DNA of 53,280 nt from a virus. Shown here one piece after another: positions 1-7,264 of the stretch. Within the stretch, counting starts at the first letter, position 1. Each line of letters begins with the position of its first letter. The notes below the pieces were generated by a model. That model was not told the DNA's origin and made no database searches. It saw only the letters and a program-made list of their open reading frames with translations. The DNA lies in the IMG/VR virus record IMGVR_UViG_3300042549_001343, positions 1-53,280 of that record; one strand, 5' to 3'. Position numbers and translations under genes: made by a program.

Positions 1-238
1 TATTTGAGTACAAGTTCCAGCATACCCAGTTGTTTCTATTCCACCAGCGTCACCAAGTTGTAAGCGTATAGTGCTTGACCCATTTGTACTGACGCCATTA
101 AACATGACAGTAATGCGCTTCACCCACGACGGGATAGAAGTAAAGTCAATGCTTGTGCCGGATGTAGATGCCTGCACAGTGCCAGAGGTGAGAACACCTA
201 CACCTGTCGGCGTACCCGCTGTGACTGGGCTGGTCAAT
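1..238. repeat. Terminal redundancy, left copy
   Basis: This copy matches 53043-53280 base for base except at nine positions (127, 130, 136-139, 151, 157, 160). The fibre frame continues through the join, so the contig closes as a circle or has redundant ends. The mismatches are confined to 34 bases, which is unlike random sequencing error. Confidence 0.9.
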
Positions 239-792
239 GTCGGACTGGTCAACGCTACACCGGACACGATATTGGATGAAGACACGCTCCCAGCGGTATT
301 TGGAATTGCATTCAGTACACTGGAGACATAGAAGCTCACTGTGGTGACTGTGTCACCTACCGTACATGCGTTAGCCAAGACAATTGTTGTTCCTGTGGTG
401 GCTGTAAAGTCTGCGGCTGCAAGCCGTGCGCCGTTCCTAAAGACATCTACGTACCCAACGGTGTAGCTTGGTATGGTAAAGCTGGTCTGGCTTGCGGTAG
501 CTGTGGTGTCTGTCACTGTCCTGTACGCAGTTGTGGTCACGCCAGATGCTGGGATGCCAAGGTAACGAACAGAGATGTTGCTTGTCCCGCTAGGCGGAGC
601 GCCCGAGAATGTCAGCGTTGTCCCAGCTACAGAATATGTTGACGGGTCTTGCACCACACCAGTCACAGCCACAAGAATAGATGACGTGTTTGCCGGAGCC
701 ACCGTCATTGTGAAAGCTGTGGCCGAGCCATTCCCGCTGAACGTGTCAGTCAGGAAGGCTACTGAGATTGGTGTGTTGCCGATATAACTCAT
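1..792 (-). CDS. Fibre/appendage protein, N-terminal part (gene split by the contig join)
   Basis: The minus-strand frame starts at ATG 792 (MSYIGNTP...) and is open to base 1, giving 264 codons with no stop. Across the redundant ends it continues in frame at 53042 and stops at 52773, giving a joined protein of about 353 residues. The first ~100 residues (MSYIGN, then FSGNGSATAF) match the N-terminus of the fibre protein at 1996-3147 and are probably the virion-anchoring adaptor. The second half is the IPSWVKRIT-type domain shared with three neighbouring proteins. Its start overlaps the preceding stop (ATGA). The fibre role is inferred from composition, position and paralogy. Confidence 0.8.
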   Translation of the reverse strand, partial: MSYIGNTPISVAFLTDTFSGNGSATAFTMTVAPANTSSILVAVTGVVQDPSTYSVAGTTLTFSGAPPSGTSNISVRYLGIPASGVTTTAYRTVTDTTATASQTSFTIPSYTVGYVDVFRNGARLAAADFTATTGTTIVLANACTVGDTVTTVSFYVSSVLNAIPNTAGSVSSSNIVSGVALTSPTLTSPVTAGTPTGVGVLTSGTVQASTSGTSIDFTSIPSWVKRITVMFNGVSTNGSSTIRLQLGDAGGIETTGYAGTCTQI

Positions 793-1016
793 GGCATGGC
801 TGCTTTGATTTCGTCTACGGTTGAGGCTGCATCAATGGCGGTTTGCATGGCGGCGTACTTGGTTCTGATCGTTGCTCTTGCCGCTTCTGCGCCTTCCGCC
901 TGCCCGGGAATCTGTTTGGCAATGGCCTCGTCGTAGGGTTGGAACTCTACTGATCGCGCTGCGCGGCGCAGATTGTGGGCTACTGCTTTGGCTTTGGTGA
1001 TGTTGATGGTAATCAT
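789..1016 (-). CDS. Small fibre-associated protein, unknown function
   Basis: This is a 75-residue, alanine-rich, probably helical protein (start MITINITKAK). I chose ATG 1016 because it overlaps the upstream stop as ATGA and sits behind a GGGAG ribosome site; an in-frame ATG at 1028 is the alternative. Small helical proteins between fibre genes are often chaperones or fibre-assembly factors, but no family is recognised here. Both ends are translationally coupled to neighbours. Confidence 0.65.
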   Translation of the reverse strand: MITINITKAKAVAHNLRRAARSVEFQPYDEAIAKQIPGQAEGAEAARATIRTKYAAMQTAIDAASTVDEIKAAMP

Positions 1017-1255
1017 GTGTACTCCCATGCTGATCTAAATGTGCGGTCGTGCTTAACAACGCCAAACTCATCAAGCACTGGATTTCCCTGTGTATCAAGC
1101 TCAAGCGGAAAATCAGTAATGTCCACAATCTTGAATGGCTTGCCAGCAGGCACGTCCTTGGCTGCGATCTCTTCAATGGTAAAGCCGCAGTCAGGAGCGG
1201 GAATGAGGACTTTTACGCCGCCATCGTCTGTTGGGTAAATGATTCTTGAGTTCAT
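1013..1255 (-). CDS. Conserved-looking small protein in fibre cluster
   Basis: An 80-residue protein (MNSRIIYPTDDGGVKVLIPAP...) with AGGAG upstream of its ATG. The N-terminal IIYPTDDGGVKVLIPAP stretch suggests a small beta fold, followed by a helix (TIEEIAAKD). It is mildly acidic and has no signal peptide or membrane segment. It overlaps the next gene as ATGA. A tail-fibre accessory role is inferred only from location. Confidence 0.65.
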   Translation of the reverse strand: MNSRIIYPTDDGGVKVLIPAPDCGFTIEEIAAKDVPAGKPFKIVDITDFPLELDTQGNPVLDEFGVVKHDRTFRSAWEYT

Positions 1256-1267
1256 GGTTGCTCCTGA

Positions 1268-1696
1268 TTAGCGGAAGATGGAAGCGAATACATATACCGG
1301 GTCATACTGGTTAGTCGTACTAGTATCTTGCGTTGACATTCTAAAAGATGAAGTAGTTGGCGTATTTCCTGTTGGGATGGAAACTGTTACCCGAGAAGTT
1401 CCGGTAGACCCCATTACCGACATGGACACAGAATAGTTCGCATCAGACATTGCAGTCGTAAAATTAACTGTATACTCACCAACACCTACATCAGTAATAC
1501 TCGACACATTACCACTTCCACGAATAGCCACAGTACCTGTGCCGTTGAAGTTCACCCATGCTCTACACATATAAAGTGGCGCAGTACCAGACACAGTAGC
1601 AATTTGCGCTGAGTTGATGTTTGGTGTTGTCAGTGTTGGGCTGGTTAAGGATATGGGGGCGTCCAAACCTGCTTGACTGATTGTGCTTACTGGCAT
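1268..1696 (-). CDS. Fibre-like structural protein
   Basis: A 142-residue protein (MPVSTISQAGLDAPISLTSP...). It is rich in Ser, Thr, Gly and Asn, with a beta-type second half (RAWVNFNGTGTVAIRGSGNV), as in tail-fibre C-terminal domains. The N-terminal phrase SLTSPTLTTPNINSAQI is a common fibre spacer. ATG 1696 is preferred over an upstream alternative because AAGGAA precedes it and it overlaps the upstream stop as TAATG. It may be a short fibre tip or a detached domain. Confidence 0.7.
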   Translation of the reverse strand: MPVSTISQAGLDAPISLTSPTLTTPNINSAQIATVSGTAPLYMCRAWVNFNGTGTVAIRGSGNVSSITDVGVGEYTVNFTTAMSDANYSVSMSVMGSTGTSRVTVSIPTGNTPTTSSFRMSTQDTSTTNQYDPVYVFASIFR

Positions 1697-1986
1697 TATT
1701 GTTCCTTGGGATACTTTGCTTTGACTGCTTGACAATCAGCAATGTACTTATCAATCTGTGTTTGATCGCCTTTGACTACGCCATCAAGATAGTCTGTAAT
1801 TGGTGGGTATTCGGATGCTCTCTTTTGTGCGTAGGTCAAACTTGCCTCAAGTGCGGCTTGCTCTGCGGCACGAATTAAATTTGCTTCTTCCTCTGTGATT
1901 GCAGTGCATTGAGGCAACCAGACCGCAGGGTCATCATCATTGTCAAGCCAATACAGTTTGTTTTCTGAGTCTTTAAAGTGTGGCAT
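1696..1986 (-). CDS. Fibre assembly-type small protein
   Basis: A 96-residue acidic protein with an N-terminal aromatic segment (ENKLYWLDND), a proline turn, then a long Ala/Glu-rich helix with TDYLDGVVKGD and a helical tail. This layout resembles small phage proteins annotated as tail-fibre assembly or XkdW-like. It has an AAGGA ribosome site and is coupled to the following fibre gene through TAATG, as expected of a dedicated chaperone. Assignment is by resemblance only. Confidence 0.6.
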   Translation of the reverse strand: MPHFKDSENKLYWLDNDDDPAVWLPQCTAITEEEANLIRAAEQAALEASLTYAQKRASEYPPITDYLDGVVKGDQTQIDKYIADCQAVKAKYPKEQ

Positions 1987-1995
1987 TATGTATCC

Positions 1996-3147
1996 TTACC
2001 TAAGTTCTGCCCAATATTGAATCGTAGTACCACTATTGCTGTTTGTGATTGAATAAGTACCGCTTGGAGGAACAATTCCCATATTAGTAACATTATGAGG
2101 AGTAACGAGTGATGCAGTGTAGTAATCATTATCCTTAAATGAAGAAACAATAATGCCATTAATAGTAAGTATTGCTAGATTATTACCAACACCGGAATTT
2201 GAAGTTACTTGCACTTGAATAGGTCTACCAGTAGTATTTGTATAAGTTGTACCAACAGCCCTACTACCAGCTACATTTTGCCAAGTCTGCCCATACCCCA
2301 ATGAACTCATTGCATTTAAAGCCTGACCGCCGCATCCTTGGATCGTTGACGGCGCAGTTGCCCATGTGCCTGCGGTTGCTTGAGTAGATTGAATAAATCC
2401 AATAACACGGTATGCAAGAGATGTTCTAGCTGTGGTGGAATAAACTACGGTTGCGCTGTCCGCACCGCCAGAACCACCTTCAGCAGTGGTAGAAATCAAG
2501 TTAGTTTCATCAAGCTGTGTGCCGCCAGAAATGTTTACCGCCGCCAGTTCAATCGTTCCAGCGTTGTTGAGGGCAATGACCACAATCCGAGAAGCAACTG
2601 CATTTACCGTTCCAAGAGTTGACCCGCTTGAAATAACTAAATTGGCAGGTGTGCCAGAAACTGTAGTAACAGTACCGCTATCAAGAGTGGTGGAGCGGAA
2701 ATTCAACGTCAACGCAGAAGCAGAAATAGTCAACGCATTAGCCGCAACAGAAGCAGAAATTGGCTGTATTTGTGCTGGGATTGGAGGGGCAGACCACGCA
2801 TTGTCGCCACGCAAAAATGTAGAAGAGCTTGGTGTTCCTGTTGCTGACAATTGAGTTAACCCAACCGTACCCTGACCCGGTGCAATCACCTGCGTGATCG
2901 GGCTTGTGTAGTACACATAGATGTTGTTTGTACCACTGGACGGGGCCGAGGTAAACGTGATGGTGTTGCTACTAACCGTGAAGGCATCCGATGGGTTCTG
3001 GGCTACGTTGTTGACAACCGCCTGTACCTGAGCCACAGAAGCCACCGGGCGAGACAATGTAAACGCCGTGGTCGAGGCATTTCCACTGAAATAATCAATG
3101 GCTGGTGTAAACCCTTGCGTGGTGTTAGTGTTGCCTATGTAACTCAT
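1996..3147 (-). CDS. Tail fibre protein
   Basis: A 383-residue protein. Residues 1-95 form the same N-terminal module as the split fibre gene (MSYIGN, FSGNASTTAFTLSRP, an IYVYYTSP strand), probably the adaptor that docks on the virion. Then come LTQLSATGTPSSSTFLRGD, typical of phage fibres, and a Ser/Thr/Gly/Asn-rich beta C-terminus. Its start overlaps the stop of the 3144 gene (ATGA). Two proteins with one adaptor suggest two fibre types or alternative receptor binders. Confidence 0.8.
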   Translation of the reverse strand: MSYIGNTNTTQGFTPAIDYFSGNASTTAFTLSRPVASVAQVQAVVNNVAQNPSDAFTVSSNTITFTSAPSSGTNNIYVYYTSPITQVIAPGQGTVGLTQLSATGTPSSSTFLRGDNAWSAPPIPAQIQPISASVAANALTISASALTLNFRSTTLDSGTVTTVSGTPANLVISSGSTLGTVNAVASRIVVIALNNAGTIELAAVNISGGTQLDETNLISTTAEGGSGGADSATVVYSTTARTSLAYRVIGFIQSTQATAGTWATAPSTIQGCGGQALNAMSSLGYGQTWQNVAGSRAVGTTYTNTTGRPIQVQVTSNSGVGNNLAILTINGIIVSSFKDNDYYTASLVTPHNVTNMGIVPPSGTYSITNSNSGTTIQYWAELR

Positions 3148-3470
3148 GTGATGTTCAGTACAGAAGTGACAACGTCAATTGATGATGCGGTAGAGGAGAC
3201 AACCTTCAACGCATCTCCAGTAATCAGCACAACCTTTTGGTCTCCGCCGACAACAACCAATGCGCCGCCGACAGGAACCGTGGCTCCTTCAACCAAGTAG
3301 TAATCTACCGCAGACCTTGTGAAGTACACGTCGACAGTTACTGGGCTTGTGAGCGTGTTTGCACAGGACATGCCAATGATGGTTGTCTGTGTTGACGCTC
3401 CGATAGTCACGACAGTTGCCGCCGATGTCCCGACAGATTTGTTTGCGTAAGATGTGAATACATTTGCCAT
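3144..3470 (-). CDS. Small virion structural protein
   Basis: A 108-residue, Val/Thr/Ser-rich protein with alternating beta strands (TVDVYFTRSAVDYYLVEGA, then PVGGALVVVGGDQKVVLI). The composition resembles phage head decoration, neck or fibre-base proteins. No catalytic motif is visible. It sits between two fibre genes and is coupled to the downstream one by ATGA overlap. Confidence 0.65.
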   Translation of the reverse strand: MANVFTSYANKSVGTSAATVVTIGASTQTTIIGMSCANTLTSPVTVDVYFTRSAVDYYLVEGATVPVGGALVVVGGDQKVVLITGDALKVVSSTASSIDVVTSVLNIT

Positions 3471-3473
3471 GAT

Positions 3474-4226
3474 TTATCCTAGTGCGATTGCAAGAGCAAC
3501 GGCTGTACCTACTGGGTCGACTTGCAGATTTGCTTGTGCGGCGGCAATCACTGTTGAGCTTGAAGCAGACACCTTTTGCCACAAACTTGAACTCGTGTTG
3601 TATACAAGTATCTCTCCATTTGTTGGAGTTTGAGCAGACACATTGTGCAACTCGTCCATCTCATAGCCGTTTTGCACCTTAACAAGCAACTTACCTTGTG
3701 TTGGGTGAGCGTGGGCAACAACAGCTACATAAACCAAATGGTTAGGCGCATAAGGCTTAGTTGCAGTCAAAGTCCCTGCTGTGGTTGGGCTTAGATAAAG
3801 TTGCGCTCCATCTGTATATGCTGATGTATTGAGATTCTGAATCAAACCAATGATTGTCACATATCCATTGGAGTTATTAGATATGTCAGCAGTAATCAAA
3901 CCTAATGTTTGAGCTGAATTTGTGTCGTTATTTGCTTGTGCTTTGGTTACAGTTGGAAGTTGTCCTGTAGCACCAGAAATATAGACTGCTGTGCCTTTAG
4001 TAAGGGTTGCACCAGTAGAATTTCGCACTTGCTCAACAAGAACTGATGCTGGTGATGTTTGAGATACAGCAAGATCAACAGCCGCTCCAACTTGAGTAAC
4101 GACAATACTCCCATCTGCTGATGCAACAGATTCAATCTTGTCTGTATTTAGATTGCTGAAGTTGGTATCGACCTCCGTGTTGGTTAACGGCGATCCTTTA
4201 ACCGAGCGAAGGACGATTGTTGACAT
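3474..4226 (-). CDS. Virion structural protein with fibre-type N-terminus
   Basis: A 250-residue protein that begins with RSVKGSPLTNTEVDTNFSNL, a phrase common at the start of phage fibre and appendage proteins. A beta-rich central region (GATLTKGTAVYISGATG; LGLITADISNNSNGYVTIIG) follows, then a short C-terminal segment with LHNVSAQTPTNGEILVYN. A host-recognition or appendage role is inferred. Confidence 0.7.
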   Translation of the reverse strand: MSTIVLRSVKGSPLTNTEVDTNFSNLNTDKIESVASADGSIVVTQVGAAVDLAVSQTSPASVLVEQVRNSTGATLTKGTAVYISGATGQLPTVTKAQANNDTNSAQTLGLITADISNNSNGYVTIIGLIQNLNTSAYTDGAQLYLSPTTAGTLTATKPYAPNHLVYVAVVAHAHPTQGKLLVKVQNGYEMDELHNVSAQTPTNGEILVYNTSSSLWQKVSASSSTVIAAAQANLQVDPVGTAVALAIALG

Positions 4227-4238
4227 TTACGACCCCAA

Positions 4239-4685
4239 TCAAGATACGGTGATAGTCCAAGTGATGCTCATTGCATCATCAACACCCTTGTTGACCACAG
4301 AGAACACAGTACGACAGAGCATTGTTCCAGCAGAGGACGCATTGAATATGCCAGCCTCTGTCACTGCGCCTGTACCTGTGCCAGCAGGGAACGATGCTAC
4401 GTAAGTCGCCACGTTGGTAGAGCTTGTTCCGCTGGTCAACGCTGTGCGTGAGGCAGCAATGACAGTTTCAAGGGTTGTGTTACCGACCGCAGCAGCAGTA
4501 GTCCCTGTGCCAAGCTCCATGTGGCTCATCACGTTGCTGGCTGTTCCAACCATACGTGAGGCAATGAATGTCTTGCCAGAGGTGACAACCAAGTTCTTTA
4601 CTTCACGGCTGTCCTTGAGAGAGCCATCAGAACCGAAGACATCGATCTTCAAAGATCCGGTGATTTTTAATGATTCATCAAACAT
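4239..4685 (-). CDS. Virion structural protein
   Basis: A 148-residue protein starting MFDESLKITGSLKIDVFGSD, with strands, a KNLVVTSGKTFIASRM turn and an Ala/Thr/Gly-rich remainder. Such proteins are found among phage appendage genes with a jelly-roll-like composition. No cysteine cluster or enzyme motif is visible. It is one gene in the appendage block and spaced 12 bases from its downstream neighbour. Confidence 0.65.
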   Translation of the reverse strand: MFDESLKITGSLKIDVFGSDGSLKDSREVKNLVVTSGKTFIASRMVGTASNVMSHMELGTGTTAAAVGNTTLETVIAASRTALTSGTSSTNVATYVASFPAGTGTGAVTEAGIFNASSAGTMLCRTVFSVVNKGVDDAMSITWTITVS

Positions 4686-4697
4686 GTTTTTTCCTTG

Positions 4698-5456
4698 TTA
4701 AAAAGTTCTGTAGTCACCAACGTAATCTTCTGCAAAGTACGTCAGATCACAATATCCTTGAGAGAACAGATAGCCACTGTCAGATGACGTTGCGGAATCT
4801 TGGATTGCCTTGCCGCTCAACAACAACACCAAGTCAGAAGAAGACACGACGTTGTTTGTAAAGTCAGCGAATGAAATTGTTGTTCCATTCACATCAGACA
4901 GGTCGTTCAGTGCAAACGAATCAAACAAATACTTTTCAAAAGTAAATGCCGTGCTGTCGTTAATAGGCGCACTATCTGAGAATGACCTATTAAATGTTGT
5001 TACTATCGCTAGAGCATCAGATAAAGATACCGTCTCTTGAAACAGACGCACATATATTAGAAGCACACTGAGTACATCCGACAAAGATACAGACTCTGAC
5101 TTGCCAAGAGAAGTATCTCTAAACTGAAAGTCCGAAAAAGAAATCGATTCCGATGGTGACTTTGCAAAAGAGATAACGCTTCCATCTGTCAGCACAACAG
5201 ATTCTGTCGTGTACCGGAACAGGCCAGAGTTGTCTATCACTACATCCAAAAACAAATTGATGTATGCAATGTCAGCCGCAGGGATTGTGTAGGACACTGC
5301 CGCTGTCGGAATGACCTGCGACCGTGTGACTACCGGAGTGATCTTTGATATGTCTGCTTTTGCTAAGACGCGATCAGACTCAACGACCGCATCAACCAGA
5401 GTGACGCTTAATCTAGGCTTGGCATTCTGAGTAGATGCCGATACCTTCCCGACCAT
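4698..5456 (-). CDS. Repeat-containing appendage protein
   Basis: A 252-residue protein with at least five diverged copies of a short repeat, roughly [S/T]-[V/I]-S-[F/L]-S-D (SISFSDF, SVSLSDV, TVSLSDA, SAPINDS, SFALND) spaced about 25-35 residues apart, and a C-terminal aromatic cap LTYFAEDYVGDYRTF. Repeats followed by a cap suggest an extended fibrous shaft. It abuts the next gene with no gap. The repeats are the only strong clue. Confidence 0.7.
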   Translation of the reverse strand: MVGKVSASTQNAKPRLSVTLVDAVVESDRVLAKADISKITPVVTRSQVIPTAAVSYTIPAADIAYINLFLDVVIDNSGLFRYTTESVVLTDGSVISFAKSPSESISFSDFQFRDTSLGKSESVSLSDVLSVLLIYVRLFQETVSLSDALAIVTTFNRSFSDSAPINDSTAFTFEKYLFDSFALNDLSDVNGTTISFADFTNNVVSSSDLVLLLSGKAIQDSATSSDSGYLFSQGYCDLTYFAEDYVGDYRTF

Positions 5457-5789
5457 TTAGAAGTCCTCGCGGATCTTGAACTTCAACAAGTCATAGACAG
5501 TTTGAATCTGACCATCAGAGAATGTGATCTCGATCTCGCCTTCGTAATCTCCTGCGTCCCCGGTCAGCATGGCTGGGGTAGAAGCTGGATAGAAAGCAAC
5601 CTGCCCAGCAGCGCCAGATGTCACTGTTCCTGAAACTGTTGCTTGAAGAGTTGTGCTACCAGTGGGGCGGAACTTTAAGACAACGGCTGCGCCAGTGATG
5701 TTGACTGGATCACCTGTTGTCTCGTCAGTGATTGTGCAGACAATTGCTGGTCGAGTGTCGCCTTGGACGAGTTTGATTTTGTCTGTCAT
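5457..5789 (-). CDS. Baseplate/appendage protein with BppU-like Ig domain
   Basis: A 110-residue protein matching the pattern of the BppU N-terminal Ig-like domain: QGDTRP start, PVNITGAAVVLKFRP, SGAAGQVAFYP, then GDAGDYEGEIEITFSDG. In lactococcal phages this domain attaches receptor-binding proteins to the baseplate. Here it may be a linker between the short tail and the fibres. Overlaps the upstream adaptor gene as ATGA. Confidence 0.7.
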   Translation of the reverse strand: MTDKIKLVQGDTRPAIVCTITDETTGDPVNITGAAVVLKFRPTGSTTLQATVSGTVTSGAAGQVAFYPASTPAMLTGDAGDYEGEIEITFSDGQIQTVYDLLKFKIREDF

Positions 5790-6439
5790 GGGTTCCTCAT
5801 CAACTTTACTCGCAAACTTGATCTCACATTGCCACGAGCAGCACGTTGCCTTGCGTCATTCAATCCGGTTATGTAGCGAACCTGATTGAAGTTTGCGGAC
5901 TCAGCATTTGAGTACGGCTTGCCGGGAGTGAGCATGAGTCTCGCCTTTGTTCCGAATCCAAGCGTCTCTCCCCAGATTTCAAACAAGAAGTCTGCAACTT
6001 CTGTCATTGTTCTCAAGGGGACAAGCGCCGCTCTCATTGTAAGGGCGGAAGCATACTTCTGATCCGGTATTGGAAGGATTGTGAACGTGTCGACATCCTT
6101 TTGTGTGTATCCGGCAGGTGGGCCTTTGCTGGCCGTGTAGCCAGCGATACTGGTTCTATAGGCATCTGGTACGCCAATGTCGTCCGGAGCCAGCGGCTCA
6201 AGCTCCTGACCCAAGTACCAGACCTTCATAATCTTCTGGATGCGGTAGTTCTTTGGAGGCTCTAGATCGTAGTCTGTCACGTTCTCGTATACCGTAATCG
6301 GGTCGAGCGTTTCTTGATAGATCAGGCTCTTCTCGCAGAACTCGACAATTGTGTTTCTCAGGGCGCGGATCGCCATGTCTGATGGGCAGCCGGGTACATC
6401 TGGGAGGATCTCTGGCAGGAATGATTCAAGTGTCTTCAT
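5786..6439 (-). CDS. Head-tail adaptor (tail tubular A-like)
   Basis: A 217-residue protein beginning MKTLESFLPEILPDVPGCP, with DMAIRALRNTIVEFCEKSLIY in an N-terminal helix and LPIPDQ in the centre. This matches proteins of short-tailed phages called tail tubular protein A or adaptor. It would form the ring under the portal. It follows the 6436 gene with ATGA overlap and lies in the usual place downstream of the coat gene. Confidence 0.65.
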   Translation of the reverse strand: MKTLESFLPEILPDVPGCPSDMAIRALRNTIVEFCEKSLIYQETLDPITVYENVTDYDLEPPKNYRIQKIMKVWYLGQELEPLAPDDIGVPDAYRTSIAGYTASKGPPAGYTQKDVDTFTILPIPDQKYASALTMRAALVPLRTMTEVADFLFEIWGETLGFGTKARLMLTPGKPYSNAESANFNQVRYITGLNDARQRAARGNVRSSLRVKLMRNP

Positions 6440-6783
6440 GTGATCCCCAGCAAGCCAGCTTTAAATTTCTGATACAGGGAGGCAGACCGGCCATCCACTG
6501 CGAACTCATCATCTCTCAACTCTGCCCGATGAACAACGTAGTCCACCATTGAAAGCAGGTAGTCGTCAGAGATGGGGATCGTTGATGCCGCCGTGTATGA
6601 GGCGAAGGAGGTGGTCAGGTTAGAGAGGAACAGATCTGGCCTTACTCGTCGAGCCTCAATCAGCGCCGAGCGAGCGTAGCTCATCAACTGGGCCTCCGTA
6701 TATCGAGGAGTTGGATTCAGCGCAGTGATTTCATCATTGAGCAGTATCCGAGAATCGTCCATCACAGTTTGGAATGTTGCCAT
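6436..6783 (-). CDS. Head-tail connector-type protein (DUF6682-like)
   Basis: A 115-residue helical protein: MATFQTVMDDSRILLNDE, then YTEAQLMSYARSALIEARRV, RPDLF, and LLSMVDYVVHRAELRDDEF. The order and motifs resemble DUF6682 proteins found beside portal and coat genes. A connector role is inferred. It is coupled to the next adaptor gene by ATGA. Confidence 0.65.
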   Translation of the reverse strand: MATFQTVMDDSRILLNDEITALNPTPRYTEAQLMSYARSALIEARRVRPDLFLSNLTTSFASYTAASTIPISDDYLLSMVDYVVHRAELRDDEFAVDGRSASLYQKFKAGLLGIT

Positions 6784-6788
6784 TTATA

Positions 6789-7100
6789 CTACCAAAGTAC
6801 CTTTCTAGCCCAGTGATTCGCACTGAACACATCATCCTTGGTGGACTGACCGCTTTTGTTTTTGATACCTGCTGACCGAGCAAGGTAGTTTTTTCTTCGA
6901 TCTGCGTCCTTGTGTTGGGTAAAGTCTTCCATTCCCCGCAATCCAAAGCGCACGATCTTGACTTCGTCGCCCTTCTTTGCAAGGACAACCTTCTTTTGCT
7001 TTGCCCCTGCTGGCGCATTCTTTGGCTTGTTGAAGCCGTCAAACTCTTGTCCTCTATAGACGAGCTTGCCGCCCTCTCGTTTAACGTCCTTGGCTTTCAT
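6789..7100 (-). CDS. Small basic virion-associated protein (DUF6321-like)
   Basis: A 103-residue basic protein with FDGFNKPKNAPAG, KKVVLAKKGDEVKIVRFG and the C-terminal FSANHWARKVLW signature. I recall this pattern from DUF6321-type proteins, usually within virion gene blocks of phages. The Lys/Arg content suggests nucleic-acid contact. Its start overlaps the upstream stop (ATGA). Family name given with moderate confidence. Confidence 0.6.
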   Translation of the reverse strand: MKAKDVKREGGKLVYRGQEFDGFNKPKNAPAGAKQKKVVLAKKGDEVKIVRFGLRGMEDFTQHKDADRRKNYLARSAGIKNKSGQSTKDDVFSANHWARKVLW

Positions 7101-7264
7101 GCGGCCTCTTTGTGGAGTAGGACTGTGATGTCGTCTTGAATAGACACTTCATCATCCGTTGGTTTCTTGGGCTTTGTTTCTTCCAGAACGACCTCGTATC
7201 CCATTTCCAACAGGCTTTCGTCGTACACCACTATCCTGCCCGTGCGTTTGTTTCTCATAAACAT
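7097..7264 (-). CDS. 55-residue paralogue of the GT9 N-terminal domain
   Basis: ATG 7264 has GGGAG upstream and is preferred over a longer frame starting at 7330. Residues 3-32 (MRNKRTGRIVVYDESLLEMG) align with the N-terminus of the neighbouring glycosyltransferase (IRNTQTSKLHAYDRSLLELG), followed in both by a short acidic region. This stand-alone domain overlaps the glycosyltransferase 3' end out of frame by 113 bases. Function unknown. Confidence 0.65.
   Translation of the reverse strand: MFMRNKRTGRIVVYDESLLEMGYEVVLEETKPKKPTDDEVSIQDDITVLLHKEAA

Noticed and set aside
71-331. Plus-strand open frames lying over the fibre genes (also at 575, 50639, 52592)
   Set aside because: They lie opposite the conserved minus-strand fibre domain, lack ribosome sites, and recur only because the fibre domain itself is repeated.
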